Assembly: GCA_903928915.1 (NCBI GenBank)
Contig: CAIYSL010000005.1
Location: 1-46,537, forward strand
Direction of reading: 5' to 3'
Origin: an uncultured Syntrophobacterales bacterium
GTDB taxonomy: Bacteria > Desulfobacterota > Syntrophia > Syntrophales > UBA5619
Length of the DNA stretch: 46,537 nucleotides
Shown here: piece after piece, positions 1-8,856 of the stretch
Layout of the letters: each line of letters opens with the position of its first letter
Numbering within the stretch: the stretch's first letter is position 1
Position numbers and translations under genes: made by a program
The notes under the pieces: model-generated
Told to the model about the DNA's origin: nothing
What the model saw: only the letters and a program-made list of their open reading frames with translations
The model's database searches: none

Positions 1-1
1 C

Positions 2-3000
2 GGCGGCCGCATGGCCCAGCTCGACAAGACCTTCCCCACCAACGACTGTGCCATGTGCATCGTGTCGCCGAAACTCGTCGAGACCGGCCGGCACCTGAAC
101 ATCGAGATCCTCACCGATTCCGAGCTGCTGGCCCTGACGGGCGAACCGGGCCGGTTCACGGCGCGGGTGCGGCGCCGTCCCCGGTACGTGGACACGGCCA
201 AGTGCACCGGCTGCGCCGATTGCGTGGCCGTCTGTCCGATCGGCCTGCCGAACGAATTCAACGCCGGCCTGGACGAGCGTCGGGCCATCTACCGCCCCTA
301 CCCCCAGGCGGTTCCCAACTCCTTCCTCGTGACGAAGCGGGGGACCGCTCCCTGCAAGGCCGCCTGCCCCGCCGGGACGAGCGCCCAGGGGTACGTGGCC
401 CTGATCCGGGAAGGGCGCTACGCCGAGGCCCTGGAGGTGGTCCGAGAACACAACCCCTTCCCCGCCTCGGTGGGGAGGGTGTGCACCCATCCCTGCGAGA
501 GCGCCTGCAGCCGGGCGAAGGTCGATTCCCCTGTGGCGATCTGCGGCCTGAAGCGGTTCGTCGCCGATTGGGTGCACGCGCACGGAACTGACCGGCCGAA
601 GGCATCCGCCGCGGACGGGAGAACCGACCGGCCTGCGGCGCGGGTCGCCGTCGTGGGGGCCGGGCCGGCAGGGCTGAGCTGCGCTTCATACCTGGCGCGG
701 ATGGGGTACGGGGTCACGGTGTTCGAAGCGCTCCCCGTGGCCGGCGGGATGATGCGGGTGGGGATCCCCGAGTACCGCCTGCCGCGGGAGGTGCTCCAGC
801 GGGAGATCGATGCGATCGCCGCCGAGGGGGTGGAGATCCGCCTGAGCACCCCGGTCCGGGATTTGGATGCGCTGTTCGGCGAAGGGTACCGGGCGGTGTT
901 TCTGGCGATCGGCGCCCATGAGCCGCAGCGGCTGGGGATCCCCGGCGAAGCGAGTCCGGGGGTGTACCACGGGATCGATTTTCTGCGCACCGTGGGCCTG
1001 GCCTGCGGGAGCGCCGAGCTTCCCCCGGTGGGCGATAGCGTGGTGGTCGTCGGCGGCGGCAACACCGCCATCGACGCGGCGCGGACCGCGCTTCGGCTCG
1101 GGGCCCGAACGGTCACGATCCTGTACCGCCGCTCCCGGGCCGAGATGCCCGCCAATGACTGGGAGGTGGAAGAGGCCGAGGCCGAGGGGGTCAACCTGGA
1201 ACTCCTTGCCGCCCCGGTGGCGGTGGAGACACGCGACGGCCGGGTGGCCGCGGTCCGCTGTCAGCGCATGGAGCTGGGCGAACCCGACGCCAGCGGGAGA
1301 CGGCGCCCCGTTCCGGTGGCGGGCTCCGAATTCACGCTCGCGGCGGATACCCTGATCGCAGCGGTGGCGCAGACCCCGGCGAGCGCGGCGATAACCGCCG
1401 CCCGGCCGCCTGCGGTGAACGGCCAGCGGGCCTTTGCCGTCGATCCGCTCAGCATGGCCACGGATCGCCCCGGCGTGTTCGCCGGGGGAGATGCCCGGCG
1501 CGGCCCGGCGATCGTGATCGAGGCGATCGCCGACGGTAAGCGCGCCGCCGGCGCCATCGACCGTTACCTCCGGGGGATCGAACCGCTCGCAGCGGAGGCG
1601 GCCCCGCCGCCCGTGGCCGAGCTCTCCCAGGCGGAGGCGGACCGGATCGCGGCCTCGGGACGGGTCTCCCGGGCGGGGCGTGCAGGGGTGCCCACGGCCG
1701 ATCCCGCGACGCGCGGCCACGACTTCCGCGAGGTGGAGCAGGCGCTGACCGAAGAGGCGGCGCGGGAAGAGGCGGCACGCTGCCTGGCCTGCGGCGTCTG
1801 TTCCGAATGCCGGCTTTGCGTGAGCGTCTGCAAGGCCGGGGCGATCGACCATTGCCAGAGTTCACGCGAGGAGGAGCTGCTCGTCGGATCGGTGGTCCTG
1901 GCGCCGGGGTTTGGTCTGTACGATCCCGCGCTCTCGCCGGAGCTGGGATACGGCCGGTATCCCAACGTGGTGACCAGCATGGAGTACGAGCGGATGCTCA
2001 GCGCCTCGGGACCCTTCGGCGGCCACGTCACCCGCCCCTCCGATCACGTCGAACCCAAACGGATCGCCTTTCTGCAATGCGTGGGGTCCCGGAACAAGGA
2101 CCACGGCTACTGCAGCTCCGTCTGCTGCATGTACGCGATCAAGGAGGCGGTCATCACCCGGGAGCACCTCCCGGCTGCCCGCTCCACGGTCTTCTATACC
2201 GACATCCGCGCCCAGGGCAAGGATTTCGATATCTACTACGAACGGGCGAAGAACGACTACGGCGTCCGGTTCATCCGTTCGCAGGTTTCCCGGATCGCCG
2301 AACGGCCCGGGAGCCGCGACCTTCTCGTCGCCTACATCGACAGCGAGGGCAGGCCCCGCGACGAGGAGTTCGACCTGGTCGTCCTGTCGGTGGGGGTCCA
2401 GCCGGCGCCCGAGGCCCGCAAACTGGCCGGCATGCTGGGGCTTGCGCTCACCGCCGACGGATTCTGCCGGAGCGAACCCTTTGCACCGCTGGCCACGTCC
2501 CGGGAGGGGGTGTTCGCCTGCGGCGTATTCCAGGGCCCCAAGGACATCCCCGAGACCGTCGTGCAGGCCGGCGCTGCGGCGGAGGCCGCCTCCGCATTCC
2601 TCGCCGAGGCGCGCGGCACGCTCACCCGGACGAAGGAGTATCCGCCGGAGCGGGTCGTGACGGGCGAGCCCCCCCGGATCGGCGTGTTCGTCTGCCACTG
2701 CGGGATCAACATCGGCGGGGTCGTCGACGTCCCCGCGGTCAAGGAGTACGCGGCTACCCTCCCCGGCGTGGTGTACGTGGATGAGAACCTGTACACCTGC
2801 TCGCAGGACACGCAGGAGAAGATCAAGGCCGCCATCGACGAGCACGGACTCAACCGGGTGGTGGTCGCCTCCTGCTCGCCCCGGACCCACGAGCCCCTGT
2901 TCCAGGAGACGATCCGGGAGGCGGGCCTCAACAAGTACCTGTTCGAGATGGCCAACATCCGCGATCAATGCTCCTGGGTGCACATGCAGCTTCCCGCGGA

Positions 3001-4369
3001 GGCGACGACCAAGGCGAAGGAGCTGCTGCGCATGATGGTCGCCAAGACACGCCTGATCCAGTCGCTGGACGAGCCGACGATGGCGATCACGAAGCGGGCG
3101 CTCGTCATCGGGGGCGGGCTGGCCGGGATGAAGGCCGCCCTGGGGCTGGCGCGCCAGGGGTTCGCCAGCGCCCTCGTGGAGCGCGAGGCGGCCCTCGGCG
3201 GGAATCTCCGCCACATCAGCCGCACCCTGGCAGGGGAAGACGTGCAGGAGCTCCTGGCGCGGACCGTCCGGGAGGTCCGGGCGACCCCGGAAATCACGGT
3301 CTACACCGGGGCCTCGCTGAAGAGCATCGACGGCTACCTGGGGAACTTCCGGAGCCTGATCGCGCAGGACGGCAGGGAGGTGGAATACGAACACGGCGTG
3401 GTGATCGTGGCCGTGGGGGCCGAGGAGAGCCGGCCGGAGGAATATCTGCTGGGTAACGATCCGCGGGTCGTGACCCAGGGCGAGTTCGAACAGCTCCTGG
3501 CCGAAAGCCCGGAGGCGGTGAAGAAATACCGCAGTGTGGCAATGATCCAGTGTGTGGGGTCGCGCACCCCCGCCCACCCCAACTGCAGCCGGATCTGCTG
3601 TTCCGTCGCGGTGAAGAACGCCCTGCGGCTCGCAGCGCTCGCCCCCGACGCGGAGGTCACCGTCCTGTACCGCGACATCCGCACCTACGGGTTCATGGAG
3701 CACGCCTACAAGGTGGCCCGGGAGCACGGGGTCCGGTTCGTTCCCTACGCCCCGGAGGAAAAGCCGCGGCTGACCGTTCAGGACGGCGGGTTGGCGCTTA
3801 CCGTGCGGGACATCCTGGTCGGCGAGGAGACGACCCTCGCCCCCGACCTCGTCGTCCTGTCGAGCGCCGTTCTGCCGCGCGATAACGCCGTCCTGGCGAA
3901 GATGCTCAAGATTCCGCTCACGGCGGACGGGTTCTTCCTCGAGGCGCACATGAAACTGCGGCCGGTGGATTTCGCCACTGACGGCGTGTTCCTGGCGGGC
4001 ATGGCCCATTTCCCCAAGACGATCGACGAGACGATCGCCCAGGCGGGGGCTGCCGTGGCCCGGGCGACCGCGGTGATCGCCAAGGGGGAGATCGGCATCC
4101 TCCCGACGATTTCGGAGGTGAACCGGGAGAAGTGCGTCGGCTGCGGCCTCTGCGAGTCCCTCTGCCCCTTCAACGCCATCCGCGTCGTGGATACCGACAA
4201 GGGGAAGAAGTCGGAGACCATCGCCGCGTCGTGCAAGGGGTGCGGCATCTGCAGCGCCAGTTGTCCTCAGGGGGCCGTCACCATCCGCCATTTCAGCGAT
4301 GAAGAGTTGTGCGCCCAGATCGAGGCGCTGCAGGATATCCCCGGTGCCGGGGCCGGAGGGGTGGTATGA
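2..4369 (+). CDS. HdrA / NfnB-like / HdrA fusion, flavin and Fe-S electron-transfer protein (5' partial)
   Basis: The reading frame is open through base 2 and gives Gly-Gly-Arg just before the Met at 11, which matches the interior of HdrA (GGRMAQLDKTFP). The true start is therefore outside the window. Counting from that Met, three parts are visible. First comes the end of an HdrA FAD region with a ferredoxin-type C65-C68-C71-C75. Next, at about 110-525, is a GltD/NfnB-like module with cysteines 115, 119, 158, 162 and 166, an FAD GAGPAG at 216-221 and an NAD(P)-type VVGGGNTAID near 345. From about 590 HdrA sequence resumes, and a second complete HdrA begins at about 889 (VCHCGINI), with FAD GGGLAG near 1035 and two C-terminal 4Fe-4S motifs near 1375 and 1407. 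HdrA proteins are bifurcating flavoproteins; the NfnB-like insert suggests a direct NAD(P)H site (inference). The stop overlaps the next start (ATGA). Confidence 0.9.
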   Translation, partial: GGRMAQLDKTFPTNDCAMCIVSPKLVETGRHLNIEILTDSELLALTGEPGRFTARVRRRPRYVDTAKCTGCADCVAVCPIGLPNEFNAGLDERRAIYRPYPQAVPNSFLVTKRGTAPCKAACPAGTSAQGYVALIREGRYAEALEVVREHNPFPASVGRVCTHPCESACSRAKVDSPVAICGLKRFVADWVHAHGTDRPKASAADGRTDRPAARVAVVGAGPAGLSCASYLARMGYGVTVFEALPVAGGMMRVGIPEYRLPREVLQREIDAIAAEGVEIRLSTPVRDLDALFGEGYRAVFLAIGAHEPQRLGIPGEASPGVYHGIDFLRTVGLACGSAELPPVGDSVVVVGGGNTAIDAARTALRLGARTVTILYRRSRAEMPANDWEVEEAEAEGVNLELLAAPVAVETRDGRVAAVRCQRMELGEPDASGRRRPVPVAGSEFTLAADTLIAAVAQTPASAAITAARPPAVNGQRAFAVDPLSMATDRPGVFAGGDARRGPAIVIEAIADGKRAAGAIDRYLRGIEPLAAEAAPPPVAELSQAEADRIAASGRVSRAGRAGVPTADPATRGHDFREVEQALTEEAAREEAARCLACGVCSECRLCVSVCKAGAIDHCQSSREEELLVGSVVLAPGFGLYDPALSPELGYGRYPNVVTSMEYERMLSASGPFGGHVTRPSDHVEPKRIAFLQCVGSRNKDHGYCSSVCCMYAIKEAVITREHLPAARSTVFYTDIRAQGKDFDIYYERAKNDYGVRFIRSQVSRIAERPGSRDLLVAYIDSEGRPRDEEFDLVVLSVGVQPAPEARKLAGMLGLALTADGFCRSEPFAPLATSREGVFACGVFQGPKDIPETVVQAGAAAEAASAFLAEARGTLTRTKEYPPERVVTGEPPRIGVFVCHCGINIGGVVDVPAVKEYAATLPGVVYVDENLYTCSQDTQEKIKAAIDEHGLNRVVVASCSPRTHEPLFQETIREAGLNKYLFEMANIRDQCSWVHMQLPAEATTKAKELLRMMVAKTRLIQSLDEPTMAITKRALVIGGGLAGMKAALGLARQGFASALVEREAALGGNLRHISRTLAGEDVQELLARTVREVRATPEITVYTGASLKSIDGYLGNFRSLIAQDGREVEYEHGVVIVAVGAEESRPEEYLLGNDPRVVTQGEFEQLLAESPEAVKKYRSVAMIQCVGSRTPAHPNCSRICCSVAVKNALRLAALAPDAEVTVLYRDIRTYGFMEHAYKVAREHGVRFVPYAPEEKPRLTVQDGGLALTVRDILVGEETTLAPDLVVLSSAVLPRDNAVLAKMLKIPLTADGFFLEAHMKLRPVDFATDGVFLAGMAHFPKTIDETIAQAGAAVARATAVIAKGEIGILPTISEVNREKCVGCGLCESLCPFNAIRVVDTDKGKKSETIAASCKGCGICSASCPQGAVTIRHFSDEELCAQIEALQDIPGAGAGGVV

Positions 4370-5196
4370 TCGACGGACAGGGGGCAGCGCAGACGGGTGC
4401 CGTGCAGGCGGATGCAAAACTGCATCAGGCAGAGGGGCAGGCGGGGTTTGAACCGCGGATCCTCTCCTTCCTGTGCAACTGGTGCGCCTATGCGGGCGCC
4501 GACCTGGCGGGGATCTCGCGGTTTCAGTACCCCCCGAACACACGGGTGATCCGGGTGATGTGTTCCGGCAGGATCGATCCCGCCTTCGTGCCCCGGGCGC
4601 TCTTGGCCGGGTTCGACGGGGTGATGATCCTCGGATGCCACCCCGGCGACTGCCATTATCTGAGCGGCAACATCCAGGCGGAGCGGAAGATGACCTTCCT
4701 GAAGAAGCTCCTGGCCGGCGAGGGGATCGGCGCGGGGAGGCTGATCCTGGACTGGGTCTCGGCAGGCGAGGGACAGCGGTTCGCCGAGCTGGTCCGCGAC
4801 TTCACCGGGCAGATTCGTAGCCTCGGGCCGTTCCGGGTGACCCCGGAAGCGGAGGGGACGCTCCGGGCCATCCAGACCGCACTCGAGGGGGAGAGGATCC
4901 GCTGGATGACCGGCAAGGCCGGCGAGCTCCTGGAGAAGGACAACGTCTACGGCGAGCGGTCGGACCCCGACCGCGTCCGGGAGGTGCTGGAGGCGACCGT
5001 CCGGGACGAACTCCGCAAGAACCGCATCCTCCGCTTCCTCGAGACAGGCCCCCTGACCGCAGCGGAGATCAGCGGCAAGCTCGCCGTCCCGCTGAAGGAG
5101 ACGCTTCCCCAGCTGGTCGCGCTGGTGGGGGAGGGAAGGATCGGGTTCGAGCCGGCGGAGGAGTCGCACCAGCCGCGGTACGTGAAAAGCGGTTAG
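4366..5196 (+). CDS. mvhD: MvhD/FlpD-type 2Fe-2S electron-transfer subunit with C-terminal extension
   Basis: This 276-residue protein belongs to the MvhD (methyl-viologen-reducing hydrogenase delta) family, which carries electrons to or from HdrA. Conserved cysteines are C37-x2-C40 (FLCNWCAY), the Cys in RVMCSGRID and the GCHPGDCHY motif. The family core of about 140 residues is followed by some 130 extra residues. Their last part (about 210-265) looks like a winged helix (AAEISGKLAVPLKETL), as in a DNA-binding or partner-docking domain; no function is assigned to it. The ATG at 4366 is chosen because it overlaps the upstream stop in ATGA and gives the usual N-terminus; an upstream in-frame start at 4309 would lie inside hdrA. 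It is flanked by hdrA genes on both sides, so it probably docks on one of them. Confidence 0.9.
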   Translation: MIDGQGAAQTGAVQADAKLHQAEGQAGFEPRILSFLCNWCAYAGADLAGISRFQYPPNTRVIRVMCSGRIDPAFVPRALLAGFDGVMILGCHPGDCHYLSGNIQAERKMTFLKKLLAGEGIGAGRLILDWVSAGEGQRFAELVRDFTGQIRSLGPFRVTPEAEGTLRAIQTALEGERIRWMTGKAGELLEKDNVYGERSDPDRVREVLEATVRDELRKNRILRFLETGPLTAAEISGKLAVPLKETLPQLVALVGEGRIGFEPAEESHQPRYVKSG

Positions 5197-5205
5197 GGGA
5201 CGGGT

Positions 5206-8200
5206 TTGAGAGGGAAGATGGCGACAGTAGAGAACGAAGAAGTGAAGGGTGGGCAGGCCAAACCGGTCGGCGCCGTGCTGGTAGTGGGCGGCGGGATCGG
5301 CGGGATGCAGGCCTCCCTCGACCTGGCCGAGTCGGGATTCTACGTCTACCTCGTGGACAACGCGCCCACGATCGGCGGGGTGATGTCGCAGCTCGACAAG
5401 ACCTTCCCGACCAACGACTGCGCCATGTGCATCATGTCGCCGAAGCTCGTCGGAACCGGGAGCCACCGGAACATCCGGGTCATCACCCACGCCGAGGTGA
5501 AGGAGGTCGCGGGAGATCCGGGGGACTTCGAAGCCACGATCCTGCGCAAGGCGCGGTACATCCGGCCTGACAAGTGCACCGGCTGCGGCGAGTGCGCCAA
5601 GCACTGTCCCGTGACGATCGCCGACAGCTACAACGAAGGGATGAGCCGCCGCGCGGCTGTGTACCTCCGCTACCCCCAGGCGATTCCGAAGGTATACCTG
5701 ATCGATCGGGAGGCCTGCATCGGCTGCGGCCTCTGCGAGCGGGTCTGCCTGGCGGGCGCCGTCGATTACGCCGACGAAGCATGCCAGGAGAAGATCGCCG
5801 TCGGTTCGGTAATTCTCGCCCCGGGGTTCGAGGTGTTCGACGCGGCGCGCCGGCCCGAGTTCGGCTACGGCGTCTACCCCAACGTGATCACCTCGCTCGA
5901 GTTCGAGCGGATCCTGAGCGCCACCGGCCCCCACCGGAGCCATGTGCTGCGCCCCTCCGACGGCACCATCCCCGAACGGATCGCCTTCATCCAGTGCGTG
6001 GGTTCCCGCGACAAGAAGTGCGGCAACGACTACTGCTCGTCGGTCTGCTGCATGTACTCGGTGAAGGAGGCGGTCATCGCCAAGGAGCACGTCCCCTTCA
6101 TCAAACCGACGATCTTCTACATGGATATGCGGGCCTACGGGAAGGGGTTCGACGCCTATTACGAGCGGGCGAAGGCCGACCAGGGGGTCCGGTTCGTCAA
6201 GAGCATGGTCTCCCGGGTGCGGCAGCAGCAGGGGACCGGAAACCTGATCGTCACCTACCTGGACGATCAAGGGAAGGCCGCCGAAGAGGTGTTCGACCTG
6301 GTCGTCCTGTCCGTGGGGATGACCACCTCGCAGGCGGTCCGCGACACGGCGGCGCGGCTGGGGGTCCGGCTGAACGCGTACGGGTTCTGCGAGACGAACC
6401 CCTTGGCGCCGCTGGCCACGTCGCGGGAGGGGATCTACGTCTGCGGCGCCTTTCAGTCGCCCAAGGACATCCCCGAGACGGTCGCCCAGGCGAGCGGCGC
6501 CGCCGCCGCGGCTGCGGGCGGGATCGCCGCGGGCCGGGGGACCCTGGCCACAAAGAAGGAGTATCCGCCGGAGACCGAAGTAGCGTCCGCAGAGGAGCCC
6601 CGGATCGGCGTGTTCGTCTGCCACTGCGGGATCAACATCGGCTCCGTCGTGAACGTTCCCTCCGTGAAGGAGTACGCGGCAACGCTCCCGAACGTGGTCC
6701 TTGCGGACGAGAACCTGTACACCTGCTCGCAGGACACCCAGGAGAAGATCAAGAAGGCCATCCAGGAGCACGGGCTGAACCGGGTGATCGTGGCCTCCTG
6801 CTCCCCCCGCACCCACGAGCCCATGTTCCGCGAGACGATCCGGGACGCGGGGTTGAACAAGTTCCTGTTCGAGATGGCCAACATCCGCGACCAATGCTCC
6901 TGGGTGCACATGCGCCAGAAGCCGGAGGCCACCGCGAAGGCGAAGCATCTCGTCCGCATGGCCGTGGCCAATGCCCGCCTGAACAGGTCGCTGGGGGAAA
7001 CGGCGGTCCCGGTGGCGCAGCGGGCGCTCATCATCGGCGGCGGCGTGGCCGGGATGACCGCGGCTCTGCGCCTGGCCGGGCAGGGCTTCGCCGTGTACCT
7101 CGTCGAGAAGGAGGAGCTGCTGGGGGGGAACCTCCGGAACATCCACCGGACGATCGAGGGAGAGGACGTGCAGGCCTTTCTCACCGACCTGATCGACCGC
7201 GTTTCCGCCGAGCCCCGGATCCACGTGCTCACTGGCAGCCAGGTCACGGAGTTCGGCGGGGTGCGGGGGAACTTCACCACGGCCGTGACGACCGCGCCCG
7301 CCATGACCGCCCAGAAGATCCAGCACGGCGTGACCGTGGTGGCCACCGGCGCCGAAGAGGAGCGCCCCGAGGGGTTCCTGTACGGCGAGGACCCGCGCGT
7401 CTGCACCCAGCAGGAGTTCGAGGGGCGCCTCGCCGCGGGCGGGGAAGAGGCCGCCGGCCTGCGGGAGGTGGTCATGATCCAGTGCGTGGGGTCGCGCAAC
7501 GAGAAGCGCCCCTCCTGCAGCCGCACCTGCTGCGCCACGGCCCTGAAGAACGCCCTGGCGCTGAAGCGGCTCAACCCCGCGGCGACGATCCGGGTCCTCT
7601 ACCGGGACGTGCGCAGCTACGGGATGCTCGAGCCCTACTACGCCCAGGCGCGGCGGGAGGGGGTCCTGTTTGTCCGGTATGAACCCGAGGCTCCCCCGGT
7701 GGTCGCCCGGGAGGGAGACAGCCTCACGGTTTCCTTCGCCGAGCCGATCCTCCAGGAGCAGGCCACGGTGAAGCCCGACCTGGTGGTGCTCTCCAGTGCG
7801 ACCGTCCCCCGGGAGAACCGGGAACTGGCGAACCTGCTGAAGGTGCCGCGCACCGCCGAGGGGTTCTTCCTCGAGGCGCACGCCAAGCTCCGTCCCGTAG
7901 ATTTTGCCTCCGACGGCATCTACGTGGCAGGATCGGCGCACGCCCCGAAACTGATCACCGAGAGCGTTTCTCAGGCCTATGCCGCGGTGGCGCGGGCCTG
8001 CACGATCCTCTCCAAGGAGAACCTGATGGTGGGCGGCGTCGTGGCCGTGGTGGATGGGGAGCGCTGCGCCGCCTGCCTCACCTGCGTGCGCGTCTGCCCC
8101 TACGACGTGCCGGTGGTGAACCTCCGCGGCGAGGCGGAGATCGACATCGTCAAGTGCAAGGGGTGCGGCACCTGCGCCGCGGAATGCCCCGCCCGGGCGA

Positions 8201-8265
8201 TCGACCTGATGCACTACCGCGGCGAGCAGCTCGAGGCAAAAATCGGGGCCTTGGTGGAAGGATGA
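5206..8265 (+). CDS. hdrA: double-length HdrA, heterodisulfide reductase subunit A-like
   Basis: At 1019 residues this is about 1.5 times the usual HdrA length. The N-terminal unit has an FAD-binding GGGIGG near residue 27, ferredoxin motifs CTGCGECAKHC near 124 and CIGCGLCERVC near 171, and the YCSSVCCMY motif. A second unit starts near 466 (VCHCGINIGS) with its own FAD motif GGGVAG near 611 and two C-terminal 4Fe-4S motifs near 953 and 983. Unlike the upstream paralogue it lacks the GltD/NfnB-like insert. HdrA is the flavin-bifurcating core that normally partners HdrBC and MvhD; no hdrB or hdrC lies in this window. TTG at 5206 has AGGGGA five bases upstream; ATG at 5218 is an alternative start with a closer AGAGGG. 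The neighbours imply a role in supplying electrons to MetVF. Confidence 0.92.
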   Translation: MRGKMATVENEEVKGGQAKPVGAVLVVGGGIGGMQASLDLAESGFYVYLVDNAPTIGGVMSQLDKTFPTNDCAMCIMSPKLVGTGSHRNIRVITHAEVKEVAGDPGDFEATILRKARYIRPDKCTGCGECAKHCPVTIADSYNEGMSRRAAVYLRYPQAIPKVYLIDREACIGCGLCERVCLAGAVDYADEACQEKIAVGSVILAPGFEVFDAARRPEFGYGVYPNVITSLEFERILSATGPHRSHVLRPSDGTIPERIAFIQCVGSRDKKCGNDYCSSVCCMYSVKEAVIAKEHVPFIKPTIFYMDMRAYGKGFDAYYERAKADQGVRFVKSMVSRVRQQQGTGNLIVTYLDDQGKAAEEVFDLVVLSVGMTTSQAVRDTAARLGVRLNAYGFCETNPLAPLATSREGIYVCGAFQSPKDIPETVAQASGAAAAAAGGIAAGRGTLATKKEYPPETEVASAEEPRIGVFVCHCGINIGSVVNVPSVKEYAATLPNVVLADENLYTCSQDTQEKIKKAIQEHGLNRVIVASCSPRTHEPMFRETIRDAGLNKFLFEMANIRDQCSWVHMRQKPEATAKAKHLVRMAVANARLNRSLGETAVPVAQRALIIGGGVAGMTAALRLAGQGFAVYLVEKEELLGGNLRNIHRTIEGEDVQAFLTDLIDRVSAEPRIHVLTGSQVTEFGGVRGNFTTAVTTAPAMTAQKIQHGVTVVATGAEEERPEGFLYGEDPRVCTQQEFEGRLAAGGEEAAGLREVVMIQCVGSRNEKRPSCSRTCCATALKNALALKRLNPAATIRVLYRDVRSYGMLEPYYAQARREGVLFVRYEPEAPPVVAREGDSLTVSFAEPILQEQATVKPDLVVLSSATVPRENRELANLLKVPRTAEGFFLEAHAKLRPVDFASDGIYVAGSAHAPKLITESVSQAYAAVARACTILSKENLMVGGVVAVVDGERCAACLTCVRVCPYDVPVVNLRGEAEIDIVKCKGCGTCAAECPARAIDLMHYRGEQLEAKIGALVEG

Positions 8266-8289
8266 CCGGGTCGTCCGCCTCCTTATTGC

Positions 8290-8314
8290 CCCCTCTCCCC
8301 CTGCGGGAGAGGGG
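8290..8314. repeat. intergenic palindrome of the CCCTCTCCC...GGGAGAGGG type
   Basis: A perfect 10-bp inverted repeat (8290-8299 with 8305-8314) encloses a 5-base loop and lies between the second hdrA and the selenocysteine mvhD. A further G-rich run follows. Elements of this kind are common intergenic repeats in GC-rich bacteria. In a transcript it would fold into a stable hairpin inside the operon, where it could stabilise or attenuate mRNA; that role is inferred. Confidence 0.6.
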
Positions 8315-8412
8315 AGGGGTGAGAGGCGGTGCTTTTTCTTGGTATCGACCGGGGATATGACGCAGGGACAACGCGGGCGCAACGCGCTCAGACGGGGAGA
8401 TGGACAGGGAAT

Positions 8413-8856
8413 ATGGCTGATACGACACCCAACGGGTTCGAACCGGAGATCATCGCATTCTGCTGCGAGCATTGAGCCTACAGCGCTGCGGACCTGGCAG
8501 GTTCGATGAGATTGAATTACCCGAGCAACGTGAAGGTGGTGAAGGTCCCCTGCACGGGCCGGGTGGATATGCTGCTGATCCTGAAGGCTTTCGAGAGCGG
8601 GGTTGACGGCGTGTACGTGGCCGGCTGCATGGAGGGCGAGTGCCACTACCTGCGCGGCAATCTCCGGGCGCGGCGGCGGGTCGAGCAGGTGAAGAAGCTG
8701 CTCGACGAGGTCGGTCTGGGGGGCGAGCGGGTGGAGATGTTCAACATGAGCGCCTCGCAGGGGCAGCGGTTCGCCCAGTTCGCCCGGGAGATGACGGAAC
8801 GGATCCGGTCGCTCGGGCCGTCGCCGGCGAAGAAAAACAAAGAGGTTCTGCCATGA
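8413..8856 (+). CDS. mvhD: selenocysteine-containing MvhD-type electron-transfer subunit (TGA at 8473-8475 read as Sec)
   Basis: Read from ATG 8413 with codon 21 (TGA, 8473-8475) decoded as selenocysteine, the frame gives 147 residues typical of MvhD: FCCEH-U-AYSAADLAG, then KVPCTGRVD and GCMEGECHYLRGN. The Sec sits exactly where the upstream paralogue has the second Cys of LCNWCAY. Homology is continuous on both sides of the TGA, and a stem-loop suited to a bacterial SECIS follows at 8489-8505. Selenocysteine forms of MvhD are known from deltaproteobacteria. Ordinary gene calling would start at the internal ATG 8506 and lose the first Fe-S ligands. The protein probably passes electrons between HdrA and MetVF. 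Its stop overlaps the metV start (ATGA). A weak AGGGA precedes the start at short spacing. Confidence 0.88.
8489..8505 (+). promoter_or_regulatory. candidate bacterial SECIS element
   Basis: The bases after the in-frame TGA can form a 6-bp stem (8489-8494 with 8500-8505, one G-U pair) closing a UGGCA loop with G in its second position. The loop lies 19 bases after the TGA. Bacterial SECIS elements are short stem-loops in the coding region, with the apical loop about 16-37 bases from the UGA and a G near the start of the loop, so position and shape fit. The stem is short and could arise by chance; the support comes mainly from its position in an MvhD gene. Confidence 0.65.

Noticed and set aside
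8413-8505. Reading the TGA in the second mvhD as a nonsense mutation making a pseudogene
   Set aside because: Homology and frame are unbroken on both sides, the codon sits at a Cys position, and a SECIS-like hairpin follows; downstream coding is intact and coupled to metV.
1862-8646. Two very long minus-strand open frames (893 and 1459 codons) opposite the hdrA genes
   Set aside because: They are antisense shadows of GC-rich codons: low-complexity His/Pro/Arg/Leu-rich translations with no family features, fully covered by strong plus-strand genes.
8640-8852. An N-terminal extension of MetV beginning inside mvhD
   Set aside because: The extension reads as a shadow of mvhD and has no MetV similarity; ATG 8853 overlaps the mvhD stop in the usual ATGA manner.
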